Assembly (NCBI RefSeq): GCF_024139115.2
Contig: NC_085139.1
Coordinates: 106,245,935 to 106,309,934 of the forward strand
DNA length: 64,000 bases
Origin: Armigeres subalbatus
Lineage: Eukaryota; Arthropoda; Insecta; Diptera; Culicidae
Direction of reading: 5' to 3'
Shown here: one piece after another, positions 11,190 through 22,651 of the stretch
How positions within the stretch are numbered: the first letter of the stretch is position 1
How the letters are laid out: every line of letters starts with the position of its first letter
The notes under the pieces: model-generated
Seen by the model: only the letters and a program-made list of their open reading frames with translations
What the model was told of the DNA's origin: nothing
The model's database searches: none
Translations under genes and position numbers: made by a program

Positions 11190-13255
11190 AAATTAGTATT
11201 TTCGCCATAACTTTTGACCCAATTGTTCGATCCGGCCAAGTTTCTATAGGGAACAATGAGACAAGATTCTGCGTCGAATGCAATCTGTTGCGAGCGATCT
11301 GAGAAGCACACATATTGCACATCAATCACAGTAACTTATATATGACCGGATTCAGTCACAATGGTTACTGCAACCAGATGTGTTGAACTTGTGTTGCTTG
11401 GGGAATAGATGAAGTCTAAGTGCTAAAAAAGTGAGCTAGACTTGTTTGAACTCTTTTTCACAATAAATAGTAATTTGACCATAACATCTAAACCCATAGC
11501 CCGATCTGGCCAATTTTCAATAAGAAAATATGAGATATTCTGCGTCGAATGCAATTAAATGCGAGCAAATTGGTTGAGGAAAATTGCCTGAAAAATGAGT
11601 GACATTTTTTTAGCGATTTTTCCATAAAAAAAGTGGTATAATTTTCGATCCCATAGTCCGATATGGCCAATTTTCAATAGGAAACAACGGGACAGGGTTC
11701 TACGTCAAATACAACAATATGTGCCCGAAAAATGAGTGACATTTTTTACGCGATTTTTCGTATGAATTTGTATTTTGGCCATAACTTTCGATCCCATAGT
11801 TCGATCTGGCCAATTTCAAATAGGAAATTATGGGACAGGATTCTGCGTCGAATGCAACTTGTTGCGAGCAAATCGGTTGAAGATAAGTGCCCGAAAAATG
11901 AGTGACATTTTTTATGCGATTTTTTTGTATGAATTTGTATTTTGGCCATAACTTTTGATCCCATAGTCTGATCTGGCCAATTTCAAATAGGAAACAATGG
12001 GACAGGATTCTGCGTCGAATGCAATTTGTTGCAAGCAAATCGGTTGAGGATAAGTGCCCGAAAAATGAGTGACATTTTTACGCGATTTTTTTGTATGAAT
12101 TTGTATTTTGGCCATAACTTTTGATCCCATAGTCTGATCTAACCAATTTCAAATAGGAAACAATGGGACAGGATTCTGCGTCGAATGCAACTTGTTGCGA
12201 GCAAATCGGTTGAGGATAAGTGCCCGAAAAATGAGTGACATTTTTTACGCGATTTTTTTTAATGAATTTGTATTTTGGCCATAACTTTTGATCCCATAGT
12301 CCGATCTGGCCAATTTCAAATAGGAAACAATGGGACAGTATTCTGCGTCGAATGCAACTTGCTGCGAGCAAACGGTTGAAATCGGTGCCCGAAAAATGAG
12401 TGACATTTTTTACGCGATTTTTTCGTATGAATTTGTATTTTGGCCATAACTTTCGATCCCATAGTTCGATCTGGCCAATTTCAAATAGGAAATTATGGGA
12501 CAGGATTCTGCGTCGAATGCAACTTGTTGCGAGCAAATCGGTTGAAGATAAGTGCCCGAAAAATGAGTGACATTTTTTATGCGATTTTTTTGTATGAATT
12601 TGTATTTTGGCCATAACTTTTGATCCCATAGTCTGATCTGGCCAATTTCAAATAGGAAACAATGGGACAGGAATCTGCGTCGAATGCAATTTGTTGCAAG
12701 CAAATCGGTTGAGGATAAGTGCCCGAAAAATGAGTGACATTTTTTACGCGATTTTTTTGTATGAATTTGTATTTTGGCCATAACTTTTGATCCCATAGTC
12801 TGATCTAACCAATTTCAAATAGGAAACAATGGGACAGGATTCTGCGTCGAATGCAACTTGTTGCGAGCAAATCGGTTGAGGATAAGTGCCCGAAAAATGA
12901 GTGACATTTTTTATGCGATTTTTTTTAATGAATTTGTATTTTGGCCATAACTTTTGATCCCATAGTCCGATCTGGCCAATTTCAAATAGGAAACAATGGG
13001 ACAGTATTCTGCGTCGAATGCAACTTGCTGCGAGCAAATCGGTTGAAATCGGTGCCCGAAAAATGAGTGACATTTTTTACGCGATTTTTTCGTATGAATT
13101 TGTATTTTGGCCATAACTTTTGATCCCATAGTCCGATCTGGCCAATTTCAAATAGGAAACAATGGGACAGGATTCTGCGTCGAATGCAACTTGTTGCGAG
13201 CAAATCGGTTGAGGATAAGTGCCCGAAAAATGAGTGACATTTTTGAGTAGTTTTG
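11190..13255. repeat. Tandem array, unit 166 bp, about 11 copies
   Basis: Each unit contains GGCCATAACTTTTGATCCCA, GATCTGGCCAATTTCAAATA, GGGACAGGATTCTGCGTCGA, ATGCAACTTGTTGCGAGCAA and GAAAAATGAGTGACATTTTT in that order. From 11746 onward the spacing is 166-167 bp. Units left of about 11700 are more diverged and irregularly spaced, so the array seems youngest at its right side. Minus-strand frames (MGSKVMAKIQIHTKKS repeats) are artefacts of the array. Confidence 0.9.
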
Positions 13256-13267
13256 CGCACACACACA

Positions 13268-13308
<41 letters not shown>
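13256..13308. repeat. (CA)n microsatellite
   Basis: About 50 bp of CA dinucleotides, interrupted by one 'ata', directly follow the last 166-bp unit. The short relative at 45.8 kb has a GT-rich run at the matching place, so the microsatellite belongs to the element. Confidence 0.85.
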
Positions 13309-13311
<3 letters not shown>

Positions 13312-13529
13312 TCACCTCAATTCGTCGAACTGAGTCGATTGGTATATAACACTATGGGTCTCCGGGCCTTCTATAAAAAGTTTGTTTTTGGAGCGATCAT
13401 ATAGCCTTTACCGTATACTTAGTATACGAGAAAGGCAAAAATAGAATTGAATAGCTGAATTGTTTAAAACGGGGTTGATTTCCATATATTTCCAATCACA
13501 TATGATGTTCTGTAAAATTTGGTTAAGTC

Positions 13530-13632
13530 TACGTAGACATCATTGGGGGAGGGAGCGGTTTTGAAAAAGTCTACGAAAGTCTACTAGGGGGGACGGGGGG
13601 GTTCGAAAAAGTGAAATTTCGGTCTACGTGGT
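13530..13632. repeat. Dispersed repeat with CTACGTAGAC ends, copy 2
   Basis: Matches the copy at 8716-8811: 'ctacgtagac', 'aaaaagtctacgaaagtctac', then 'ggggggacggggg' and 'ggtctacgtgg'. Same orientation. No coding capacity. Confidence 0.5.
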
Positions 13633-13769
13633 TTGTGGACAGCCCCAAAACAGAAACATTTTAATTCAACTTTTCAACGTGAATCTATAAAAATAGCTCA
13701 TAATATGTAAGCCTGGGATATGAAATAACAAAAAATTCACTTTTCATTTCTTTTTGAATCATTAAAGTA

Positions 13770-14809
13770 CACTCTGAAAAATCTTCACGTCATATTTACC
13801 TGAAAACGAATGTGGTTCTCATCCACCATACTTTCCTCGTAAGAGTGACCTGAATGACAAGTAACCTGAACAAATTTTAGTTTCCTTGAGTTACGTGATT
13901 TATCCGGTGACTCTGACTGGATCTTCTAGTACTAATGACGTGAAGCTTGAAAGTAGTTACGTATTTGATCAGGTGAACCTGACGTGATTTGTACGTACTG
14001 GCTACGTGAAATTTTAGTGAAAGCTACAAGACAGCAGGAAACCACTACATGTTTTGAAATGCATTGCAATATAGTGATTTTGGAACGAATACAAAAATGA
14101 ACAGGGACTGCCCATAAAAGGGAATCTTTTTCGCGTTGTTGATACATTGAAATGCAGTCATTTGGTCATTGCGCTTTGGAGTTACCGCAGAAACACTTTT
14201 GAAGAAAAAAAAGTTATCGGCGGATGTTGAATGGAAATTATCAGATTTGTTGAGAAATGATGTCAATGAAAATCGCTGAGAATTTTAAAACCAGTTTCTT
14301 GCTCGAAAATTGCTAATATTGCCGCTGTTAATTAACCAAAAAGTAGTGGAACAAAGACTACAAATTTTATACAAACGCGATCGGAAAACTGTAGCTCTAG
14401 ACTTCCATGCAGCTTTCTTTTCTTCCACATCATTTATCGAATCTAATAAATTTTAACCAACTTCCGTTGTTTTTTTTCCAAGGAGGAATATTGCAAGCAC
14501 GGAAAATATCCACCAAGATGCACCTGAAATATCACTTACCTCCGTGAAGCCTAGCATTATGTTTAGGTTATGTATCTGTCATTCTTGTTTACAATGCAGG
14601 TCTTACGCAAATGAAGAAGCTGCAATCACACTAACACAATCTCACTTAAATTGTTTACGTGGGTATACAGTCATATTCGCCAAGATTTTTAGTAAAAGTT
14701 ACGTGAATTTCAGGTGAGCATTACTAACGTCACGTAACAATCGTCGTTTGTTCAAGACAGACGAGTTACGTGATTTTCACGTAAATATGACGTGATGATT
14801 TTTAGAGTG
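13770..14809. mobile_element. TA-flanked inverted-repeat element, 1.04 kb
   Basis: The left end is CACTCTGAAAAATCTTCACG; the reverse complement of the right end is CACTCTAAAAATCATCACGT. Both sides are flanked by TA (13768-13769 and 14810-14811), the target duplication of Tc1/mariner-type elements. Copies of 'acgtgaa' and 'tacgtga' recur inside both arms. No transposase frame is present, so the copy is non-autonomous. Confidence 0.75.
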
Positions 14810-14843
14810 TAGAAGTCTATTTTTCTGTCAATCAAAAAATACC

Positions 14844-15116
14844 GGGGTAAGATAGGTTAAACAGCAGGGCAAGATGGGTCACCTTCAAATTCTGCAAATT
14901 ATTGTTCTTATTCACAATATAGATAGATAGGTTTATTGTCAATGATTTTATTGAATAAAAAAAGAATTTTAAGCTTCTTTTGAAGAAATGACTCTACATT
15001 TAAAAATGTCTGCAATTTCTTATGAAAACAAGCCGTCTATGTTTTGCTTTCTTAAAGACAAAATTTATACATTTTTAATTAACAACGGCACTGACCCATC
15101 TTGTCCCGTCTAACAC
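14844..15116. repeat. Inverted-repeat segment with CAAGATGGGTCA arms
   Basis: GGGCAAGATGGGTCA near 14867-14881 is mirrored by TGACCCATCTTGTCCCGTCT at 15092-15110, with weaker pairing outward. This may be a small MITE of about 280 bp. The motif CAAGATGGGTC also appears at 8669. Ends and target duplication are not clear. Confidence 0.45.
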
Positions 15117-15119
15117 TAT

Positions 15120-16050
15120 TTTCAAAAATAACATCAAGTAGCTTGTTTTCTGATATTAGACCGATTCAATCACAGTAGGCTCTCAAAATTTGAGTAGTTC
15201 CACTTTTTTTTAGTTAGTAAAATTTCTGTGGAAAAAAAAAGAGGACAATTAAAAACTACTCACCGGAGATTAAAATCAAAATGAGCGTGAAGGAAATTAA
15301 AAACTGTACTGTTGTCACTGCTGTCCAATGAACAGCTTGAAGTTACTCAAAGCTTCCTCCATCCTGCTTATGGCCAGCTACTAACTGCACCATGTCGTGG
15401 CCGAGCGAATGCCGTAGTAGTGGTAGTAGCAGATTGTAATGAAATTAAAATTGAAATTTTCGGCGAAAAGCATGAGTTATTTGAATCCAAATGAAACTGT
15501 TGATCAAAGCAATCGGTTTCTGAATGCATATGCGGCCATCATTATCTAAATGTGAGCTCGATTGACAGAACGGGATAAACAAAAAAAGACAATTCTGATA
15601 CGAATTGCTGATATACTTTGCCTATGAATCACGAGTCACATGTTCTTGCTTGTGAGTACACAGTCCACGATAATTCAGATATTCGAAGGATGTTTAAGGC
15701 AATCGCTCGGCCATGACACAATTGTTAAGAAAGGGGGTATCTAAACCTAATCAAAATCTGTCCACTTGGTATACGGACAGCCCCTTGAATCCACTAAATA
15801 AAAAGAATACCTAAATACAGTGCAGTCTACACAGTCGTGCAACAAAGCGAAATCCAATGGGAGAGGAACAGATTTGGACGTTCGTTCGAATCTCAGCGGT
15901 GACATTGCGCACCTCAACTCGAAACCTGAGATCTCGAAACGAGCAAACCATGCAAACTATCATACGAAAAAGCTGTCGCAAGGAGATGCGTAATGAGGCC
16001 CCAGGTTCGGAAGCGGAAATAATGCTACGATTCGAATCGATACAAATTAA
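15120..16050. other. Intergenic; one dispersed repeat segment
   Basis: The part from about 15320 to 15420 (CAATGAACAGCTTGAAGTTA and following) resembles 34796-34890 (CAATGAGCAGCTCGAAGTAG), so it is a dispersed repeat. The remainder, up to the 3' UTR of mRpS24 on the other strand, shows no gene. Overlapping opposed frames at 15811-16102 have no recognisable domain. Confidence 0.4.
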
Positions 16051-16052
16051 CA

Positions 16053-16058
16053 TTTATT
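16053..16058 (-). terminator. Polyadenylation signal of mRpS24
   Basis: TTTATT on the plus strand reads AATAAA on the minus strand, 41 nt past the stop codon of mRpS24. This is a normal distance for a short insect 3' UTR. Confidence 0.55.
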
Positions 16059-16098
16059 GCATTAAGGAACACTACCCCTCATTCCCACCACGCTGCGC

Positions 16099-16622
16099 CT
16101 AGATATACTTAAACACAACATCCTTCCGATCGTCGGTGGTTTGCAGTTCCAGCGTGACCGGACACTGCAGCCAGTAGGCCAGCAGTTCCTCGCAGTACCC
16201 AATCAGGAAGTACATCTTGCGAGGGGTGATTCCGCGCCGGAGAATGGCCGCTATCCGGACGTGGTTGTGCTGCCGTTTGATGATCACCTCGGACAGCACT
16301 AGACCGTGCCAGGTGCCGTTCATGAAGCGGCGGACAAATTCATCTTCCAGCATGGTTTGCGACGGGCGAAGCTCACCTTCCAGATTGGCTGTAAATCGAA
16401 ACCGTATTTTAATGGCACTGTCCATTAGTAGCGGAAGCAAAACACAAACTTACAGGTATTCCACGAGTTCCATGCCTTCCGATGGGCAATGTAATGTGGA
16501 GGATTGGCCATTTCATAGGTAAGTGGGCGGTCCCCTTTCGGGGTAATTTTATATCGGCCGGATTGTACTTTGGCGCAAGCAGCTGTTGTATGAAGCGAAC
16601 GGCGCACCGCTAGCGTTGCCAT
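16099..16622 (-). CDS. mRpS24: Mitochondrial ribosomal protein S24 (uS3m), complete
   Basis: Exons 16622-16454 and 16388-16099 join across a 65-nt GT-AG intron (16389-16453) to give 152 residues. The start at 16622-16620 opens MATLAVRRSLHTTAACAKVQ, a typical arginine-rich mitochondrial targeting sequence. The mature part has RYKITPKGDRPLTYEMANPP, HRKAWNSWNT, then after the intron RPSQTMLEDEFVRRFMNGTW, VIIKRQHNHVRIAA, ITPRKMYFLIGYCEELLAYW and the end QCPVTLELQTTDDRKDVVFK. These match the small mitoribosomal subunit protein S24 family along the whole length. The splice junction creates a serine codon (NT-S-NLEG), as expected from the fly protein. The gene is compact and stands alone among transposons. 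Confidence is high; no frame damage is seen. Confidence 0.95.
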
Positions 16623-16898
16623 TGAAAATGGATTCTGTAACAGTAATAAGTTAATTAAGTTGTTCGTTTTACATTGAATAAATTTTATTTTATTTTATAA
16701 AATTTACCAAACGAATGTTTTGTAATAGGCTCATGTTGTTCCCCAGATGGTGCACCAATTTTATTCCGCTGATGTTGAACTGTCAGATTATCGTACTTTT
16801 TGTTTTGTTCACCCATCTTTCGTCGCTTTCAGTTCTTTTTTGCGTTCGTTCGTAGAGCTGTGCGATTTGACCCCTGTGACTTATATTTTCAACATGTT

Positions 16899-17229
16899 CC
16901 CCATAGAAAATTGACCCGACTGAATCGGGTGCGAATCGACCGATTGTTGCACCGTCGCTTATGGGAATTTAACACAGGCATTGGCCGATTAACAACTATA
17001 TTTAGTCGGTACTCCCGATTTTTACCGATCAAATCGGTTAATTCGTCATTCGTTTACATTAATGTGCACGAAATTTCACTATTAAACAAGCTATTTCGTC
17101 GGGATGATATTAAATAGGGTGATTAATTGACCCACGCCTGTGTTAAAATCTCATAAGCGTAGGTTGCAACAATCGGCCGATTGTAACCGACGAAATCGGT
17201 CGATTCTAGCTGTCAAATTTTCTACGGGG
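16899..17229. mobile_element. MITE with CCCCATAGAAAATTGAC ends, 331 bp
   Basis: The left end CCCCATAGAAAATTGAC and the reverse complement of the right end CCCCGTAGAAAATTTGAC form terminal inverted repeats. Inside both arms are many variants of the palindromic motif AATCGGTCGATT. There is no coding frame. The target duplication is not clear. Confidence 0.65.
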
Positions 17230-17420
17230 TTCATATGCATGCACGAACAAAAAAATCACGGATAAAAACAAAAAAGCTATTTTATTTTATAAAAAATCTA
17301 AAAGAAATTTACAAATAAATTTTATGTATGCGTTAATAACTACTCGCTATCGAGTTCATGTGTTGAGTTGTGTGTTTTCCACACCAGGAGAGTGAAACGT
17401 CTGTCATCCGCGGTACAATA

Positions 17421-17540
17421 GGGCACTGCACGTAAGAATCTCTTTCTCTTTCGTTCCTCATAAATTTTGACGTTTACTGGCCTTGTTGTTTTCTAATTTC
17501 TTTACAGTGAGAAAGAGACAAAGCAGTCCGTGCAGTGCCC
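17421..17540. mobile_element. Small TA-flanked MITE, 120 bp
   Basis: GGGCACTGCACG at the left is mirrored by CGTGCAGTGCCC at the right; weaker pairing (AATCTCTTTCTCTTTC against GAGAAAGAGACAAAG) continues inward. TA flanks both ends (17419-17420, 17541-17542). Too short to code for anything. Confidence 0.7.
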
Positions 17541-17544
17541 TATG

Positions 17545-18078
17545 GCACTCAACCCAACATCGTTTTTGGCACGGTATACAGAATCAAGATAGGCTCGTAA
17601 AGAAAATAACAGTTCAAAAGTGACGTAATTGCTATCGCAGTATATGAACGAGTGCAAAAGAAGGCCAAACTCAATAAGGTATTTTATGAGACGTTTCGCG
17701 GTGGCCCGATTATTTACTTTTGATGTTTTGTTTTGATATGATTCTGCGTGAACATTCCGTTAGGTCCGAACACAAAATAATGTTTGAAACGTTTTACTTT
17801 TCATTCGCGTTTTCTTCAGCTTTTTATGCTTAGAATGCAATGGTATGAAAAATATAACGACTCTTTTTAGGAATCATATGAAAAACTTTGTTCTAATGCC
17901 ATGGTAGCCGAAAAGTAAAATAGGTAGAATTGATGATGGGACCCATCGGAATGTTATGCCCGAAAATACCAAACAAACGGGCTCCCACTAATTGTCAAAA
18001 TAGATAAACACGAGAAAAACAGCTGTTTCGATCTGTTTCATAAAATGCCTTATCGTAGAGTTGGCTTACTTCGTCCCC
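17545..18078. other. Intergenic, nothing recognised
   Basis: No open frame with a recognisable domain, no inverted repeat and no tandem repeat found by eye. Confidence 0.4.
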
Positions 18079-18269
18079 ACACTGAAAAAACTTTGTAGTA
18101 GAAATTACAATTTTGTAGCAAAATTAAGAACAGTACCGACGTTTTTCAACCGAAGGGACAAATCGCTTAATTTCATCATAAATGTAGTAAATCTGACTAA
18201 TATTATTTTCAATTTTACCACAAAAATTGTTAAATTTATCAAGGACTCAAACAAAATAGTTGATTTTAC

Positions 18270-18811
18270 TGTAGTATTCAGAGCAAGCGACTAATGATTT
18301 TAGTTTGTTTAAGTGATTGTATACTATGAATTGATTCTGCTATTGCGGATAGTACATTAAACATCAGCAATCAAATATACCAATCGTGAAATCACATATT
18401 TCGCGTGCCCCAATTTACAGTACAATGTGGCAAGTTTTACATTAGACTTGATTCGAATGCTCAATTTTGCATATGCGCTAATACTGATCTCTATCGTGAA
18501 AGAATCTGTGCATGATTGAGCATTTGAGAGTATGGAGAGCAACATATTGAATTTTCTGACGAACTTTGCTTCATTTAAGCGTGTGCCAATGAATCGGTAG
18601 CTTGTGAGGGGCTGGGAGAGGTTGCGCGGCGGGGTATGGCAATGCTAGCGCATTGCTGCCACCGCAGTGTGAGATGGTGTTGGAAGCGCCATCGGGTTGA
18701 GTAGCAACAACGAAGATTGCACTGGTAGTTTGTTGTCGAATTTTAAAACGAACAGTCGCACCGCTCTTCAACGGCGGATTCCAATCAGCCGTTTTCGGCT
18801 GGAATACGACA
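18270..18811. repeat. Left LTR, 542 bp
   Basis: Identical by eye to 22652-23193, including two accidental minus-strand frames of 62 and 66 codons that translate identically in both copies. The ends form a 10-bp imperfect inverted repeat, TGTAGTATTC against TGTCGTATTC. Confidence 0.9.
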
Positions 18812-18939
18812 TGTCGCAGTCGGTAGAAATAGTGTTTGTTTTATATTTGTAACTAGCGCATGAAAATGGTGCTTGCCACATCCATTAATGTGCTAGTTAC
18901 TAAATGGTAAGTATGCTCTCATTTTATGTTGTGGATTTC

Positions 18940-21900
18940 GGAGCGAGCAGGTCTCCGAAATCCTAGAAAGAAAAAAACCGAAGCGAGCAGGTCTTCGAGT
19001 GTTTTAAAACATGATCCCGGAGCGAGCAGGTCTCCCGAGGATCAAATAAAAGATACCGGAGCGAGCAGGTCTCCGAGGCATTTTTTTTGTTTATTCCGGA
19101 GCGAGCAGGTCTCCGAGGCATTTTTTTTAGTTTATTCCGGAGCGAGCAGGTCTCCGAGGCATTTTTTTTGTTTATTCCGGAACGAGCGGGTTTCCCAGGT
19201 ATTTTTTTTTGTTTATTCTGGAGCGAGCAGGTCTCCGAGGCATTTTATTTTGTGAATGCGAGTTTCTACTCCGAGGCATGTTGACGTCGAACTACGTCTG
19301 TGAGACATTTTGACATTTTGTGTTCATTCCGTAGACGTAGGACTACGGCTGTGTATTCTATAGAGGAGTACACTTTGCGAATGTGAAGGACTCTGAGGCA
19401 TTTTCGTGTTTATTCCGGAGCGAGTAGAACTCCGAGGCATGTTGGAGTAGGGCTTCGTCTGTGTATTAAAAAGAAGAGTACACTTTGAAAATGCAAAGCA
19501 GGACTCCAAGGCATTTTGTGTTCATTCCGGAGCGAGTAAACATCAGACACATTTTGGCGTAGGACTGCATCTGGGTATTCTAAAGAGGAGTACACTTTGC
19601 GAATGCATTGCAAGATCTCGAGACATTTTTTGTTTCTTTTTCGGAGCGAGTAGAACTTCGAGACATGTTGACGCTGGCCTACGTTTGTGTATTATGTGGA
19701 GTACACTTTGTGAATGCGAGCCGACCTTCGAGGCATTTTTTTTGTTTATTCCGGAACGAGCGGGTTTCCCAGGTATTTTTTTTTGTTTATTCTGGAGCGA
19801 GCAGGTCTCCGAGGCATTTTATTTTGTGAATGCGAGTTTCTACTCCGAGGCATGTTGACGTCGAACTACGTCTGTGAGACATTTTGACATTTTGTGTTCC
19901 TTCCGTAGACGTAGGAATACGGCTGTGTATTCTATAGAGGAGTACACTTTGCGAATGTGAAGGACTCTGAGGCATTTTCGTGTTTATTCCGGAGCGAGTA
20001 GAACTGAGGCATGTTGGAGTAGGGCTTCGTCTGTGTATTAAAAAGAAGAGTACACTTTGAAAATGCAAAGCAGGACTCCAAGGCATTTTGTGTTCATTCC
20101 GGAGCGAGTAAACATCAGACACATTTTGGCGTAGGACTGCATCTGGGTATTCTAAAGAGGAGTACACTTTGCGAATGCATTGCAAGATCTCGAGACATTT
20201 TTTGTTTCTTTTTCGGAGCGAGTAGAACTTCGAGACATGTTGACGCTGGCCTACGTTTGTGTATTATGTGGAGTACACTTTGTGAATGCGAGCCGACCTT
20301 CGAGGCATTTTTTTTGTTTATTCCGGAACGAGCGGGTTTCCCAGGTATTTTTTTTGTTTATTCTGGAGCGAGCAGGTCTCCGAGGCATTTTATTTTGTGA
20401 ATGCGAGTTTCTACTCCGAGGCATGTTGACGTCGAACTACGTCTGTGAGACATTTTGACATTTTGTGTTCATTCCGTAGACGTAGGACTACGGCTGTGTA
20501 TTCTATAGAGGAGTACACTTTGCGAATGTGAAGGACTCTGAGGCATTTTCGTGTTTATTCCGGAGCGAGTAGAACTCCGAGGCATGTTGGAGTAGGGCTT
20601 CGTCTGTGTATTAAAAAGAAGAGTACACTTTGAAAATGCAAAGCAGGACTCCAAGGCATTTTGTGTTCATTCCGGAGCGAGTAAACATCAGACACATTTT
20701 GGCGTAGGACTGCATCTGGGTATTCTAAAGAGGAGTACACTTTGCGAATGCATTGCAAGATCTCGAGACATTTTTTGTTTCTTTTTCGGAGCGAGTAGAA
20801 CTTCGAGACATGTTGACGCTGGACTACGTTTGTGTATTATGTGGAGTACACTTTGTGAATGCGAGCCGACCTTCGAGGCATTTTCGTGTTTATTCTGAAG
20901 CGAGTAGAACACCGAAGCATATTGACGTAGGACTACGTCTGTGTGTTCTATACAAGAGTACACTTTGTGAATGTGAAGCACTCCGAGGCATTTGTTTTTG
21001 TTTATTCCGGAACGAGCGTGTTTCCGAGGCATGTTGACGTAGGACTACGTCTGGGTATTCTATAGAGGACCACACTCTGCGAATACAGAGCACGACTCCG
21101 AGAAAATTTTTGTTTATTCCATTTTCTGTTCATTCCGGAGCGAGTAAAAATCCGAGGCATTTTATTTTGTGAAGGCGAGTTTCTACTCCGAGGCATGTTG
21201 ACGTCGAACTATGTCTGTGAGACATTTTGACATTTTGTGTTCATTCCGTAGACGTAGGACTACGGCTGTGTATTCTATAGAGGAGTACACTTTGCGAATG
21301 TGAAGGACTCCGAGGCATTTTTGTGTTTATTCCGGAGCGAGTAGAACTCCGAGGCATGTTGGAGTAGGGCTTCGTCTGTGTATTAAAAAGAAGAGTACAC
21401 TTTGAAAATGCAAAGCAGGACTCCAAGGCATTTTGTGTTCATTCCGGAGCGAGTAAACATCAGAGACATTTTGACGTAGGACTGCATCTGGGTATTCTAA
21501 AGAGGAGTACACTTTGCGAATGCATTGCAAGATCTCGAGACATTTTTTGTTTCTTTTTCGGAGCGAGTAGAACTTCGAGACATGTTGACGCTGGACTACG
21601 TTTGTGTATTATGTGGAGTACACTTTGTGAATGCGAGCCTACCTTCGAGGCATTTTCGTGTTTATTCTGAAGCGAGTAGAACACCGAAGCATATTGACGT
21701 AGGACTACGTCTGTGTGTTCTATACAAGAGTACACTTTGTGAATGTGAAGCACTCCGAGGCACTTTTTTTTATTTATTCCGGAACGAGCGTGTTTCCGAG
21801 GCATGTTGACGTAGGACTACGTCTGGGTATTCTATAGAGGACCACACTCTGCAAATACAGAGCACGACTCCGTGAAAATTTTTGTTTATTCCATTTTCTG

Positions 21901-22420
21901 TTAATTCCGGAGCGAGTAAAAATCCGAGGCATTTTGCCGTAGGAATACATCTGTGTATTCTATGGAAGAATACACTTTGCGAATGTGAAGGACTCCAAAG
22001 AATTTTTGGTTATTCCGGAGCGAGTAGAACTCCAAGGCATTTTGAGGTAGGACATCGTTTGTGTATTCTATAGAAGAGTATACTTTGCGAATGCAGAGCA
22101 GGACTCCGATGCAACTCCAAGACATGTTCTATAGAAGACCACACGAATGCAGAGCAGGACTCCGAGACAATTTCGTTCCGGAGCGAGTAGAACTCCGAGA
22201 CATGTTGACGTAGGATTACGACTGTGGCTTCTATGAAGGAATACATTTTGCAAATGGACTCCGAGGCGTTTTTTTATTTATTCCAGAGTGAGTAGAACTC
22301 CAAAGAATGTTGACGTAGGACTACGTTTGCAAGTTCTATAGAGGATTGCTCTTTGCGAGTACCGAGCAGGACTCCGAGGCATTTTTTTTGTATATTCCGA
22401 ATTGTGCAGGAGCAAGTAGA
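18940..22420. repeat. Interior tandem repeats of the LTR element
   Basis: From 18940 to 19250 a unit of about 40 bp repeats (GGAGCGAGCAGGTCTCCGAG then GCATTTTTTTTGTTTATTCC). From 19260 on, the same motifs occur in longer units with GTAGGACTACGTCTGTGTAT and GGAGTACACTTTGCGAATG. A higher-order block repeats with spacing 572, 573 and 772 bp (marker TTGCAAGATCTCGAGACATT at about 19609, 20181, 20754 and 21526). Small open frames on both strands repeat with the blocks and are not genes. Confidence 0.85.
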
Positions 22421-22636
22421 ATTCCGAAAAAAAATTAAAATGGGACCCACAATCATTATTAGTTTTTAGCAAAAATATGACGGTACTTAACATATCAAGT
22501 TTGATCTTCTTTGCATTAGATGGTATTACAATATTATGAATTGTTTTAATTTATATTGAAGCAATTTAGGTATGATTTTTCTTTATAATGAAATATTTAT
22601 AAAATTGAAATCATATTCTTACAAAGTTGAAGGAGT

Positions 22637-22651
22637 AGGGAAGGAGAAAGA
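22637..22651 (+). other. Polypurine tract of the LTR element
   Basis: Fifteen purines, AGGGAAGGAGAAAGA, touch the first base of the right LTR. This is where plus-strand DNA synthesis would be primed in a retrotransposon, and it fixes the element's sense as plus. Confidence 0.75.

Larger units (their letters stand above)
10095..13440. mobile_element. TIR element carrying a 166-bp tandem array
   Basis: The left end reads CCTAGCGGTGATGGTGCC then TTTCTCGTTC; the right end reads TATACGAGAAAGGCAAAA. GCCTTTCTCGT and ACGAGAAAGGC are reverse complements. Between them lie a nested inverted-repeat element (10170-10804), the 166-bp array (11190-13255) and a CA microsatellite. A short relative with the same ends and one unit lies at 45812-46155 in opposite orientation, which supports treating this 3.3 kb as one expanded element. 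No transposase is present. Confidence 0.6.

Noticed and set aside
10095..13255. CRISPR-like array (regular repeats)
   Set aside because: Units are contiguous, 166 bp long and lack unique spacers; the genome is an animal's.
11700..13304. Chain of minus-strand frames with MGSKVMAKIQIHTKKS
   Set aside because: They repeat with the 166-bp unit and shift frame from unit to unit; not a protein-coding gene.
18812..18834. tRNA primer-binding site after the left LTR
   Set aside because: The sequence TGTCGCAGTCGGTAGAAATA lacks the expected TGG start and is not an evident complement of a tRNA 3' end; left uncalled.
19324..22246. Serine-rich repeated frames in the LTR element interior
   Set aside because: The same peptides recur in every block on both strands. 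No gag, protease, reverse transcriptase or integrase motif; treated as repeat by-products.
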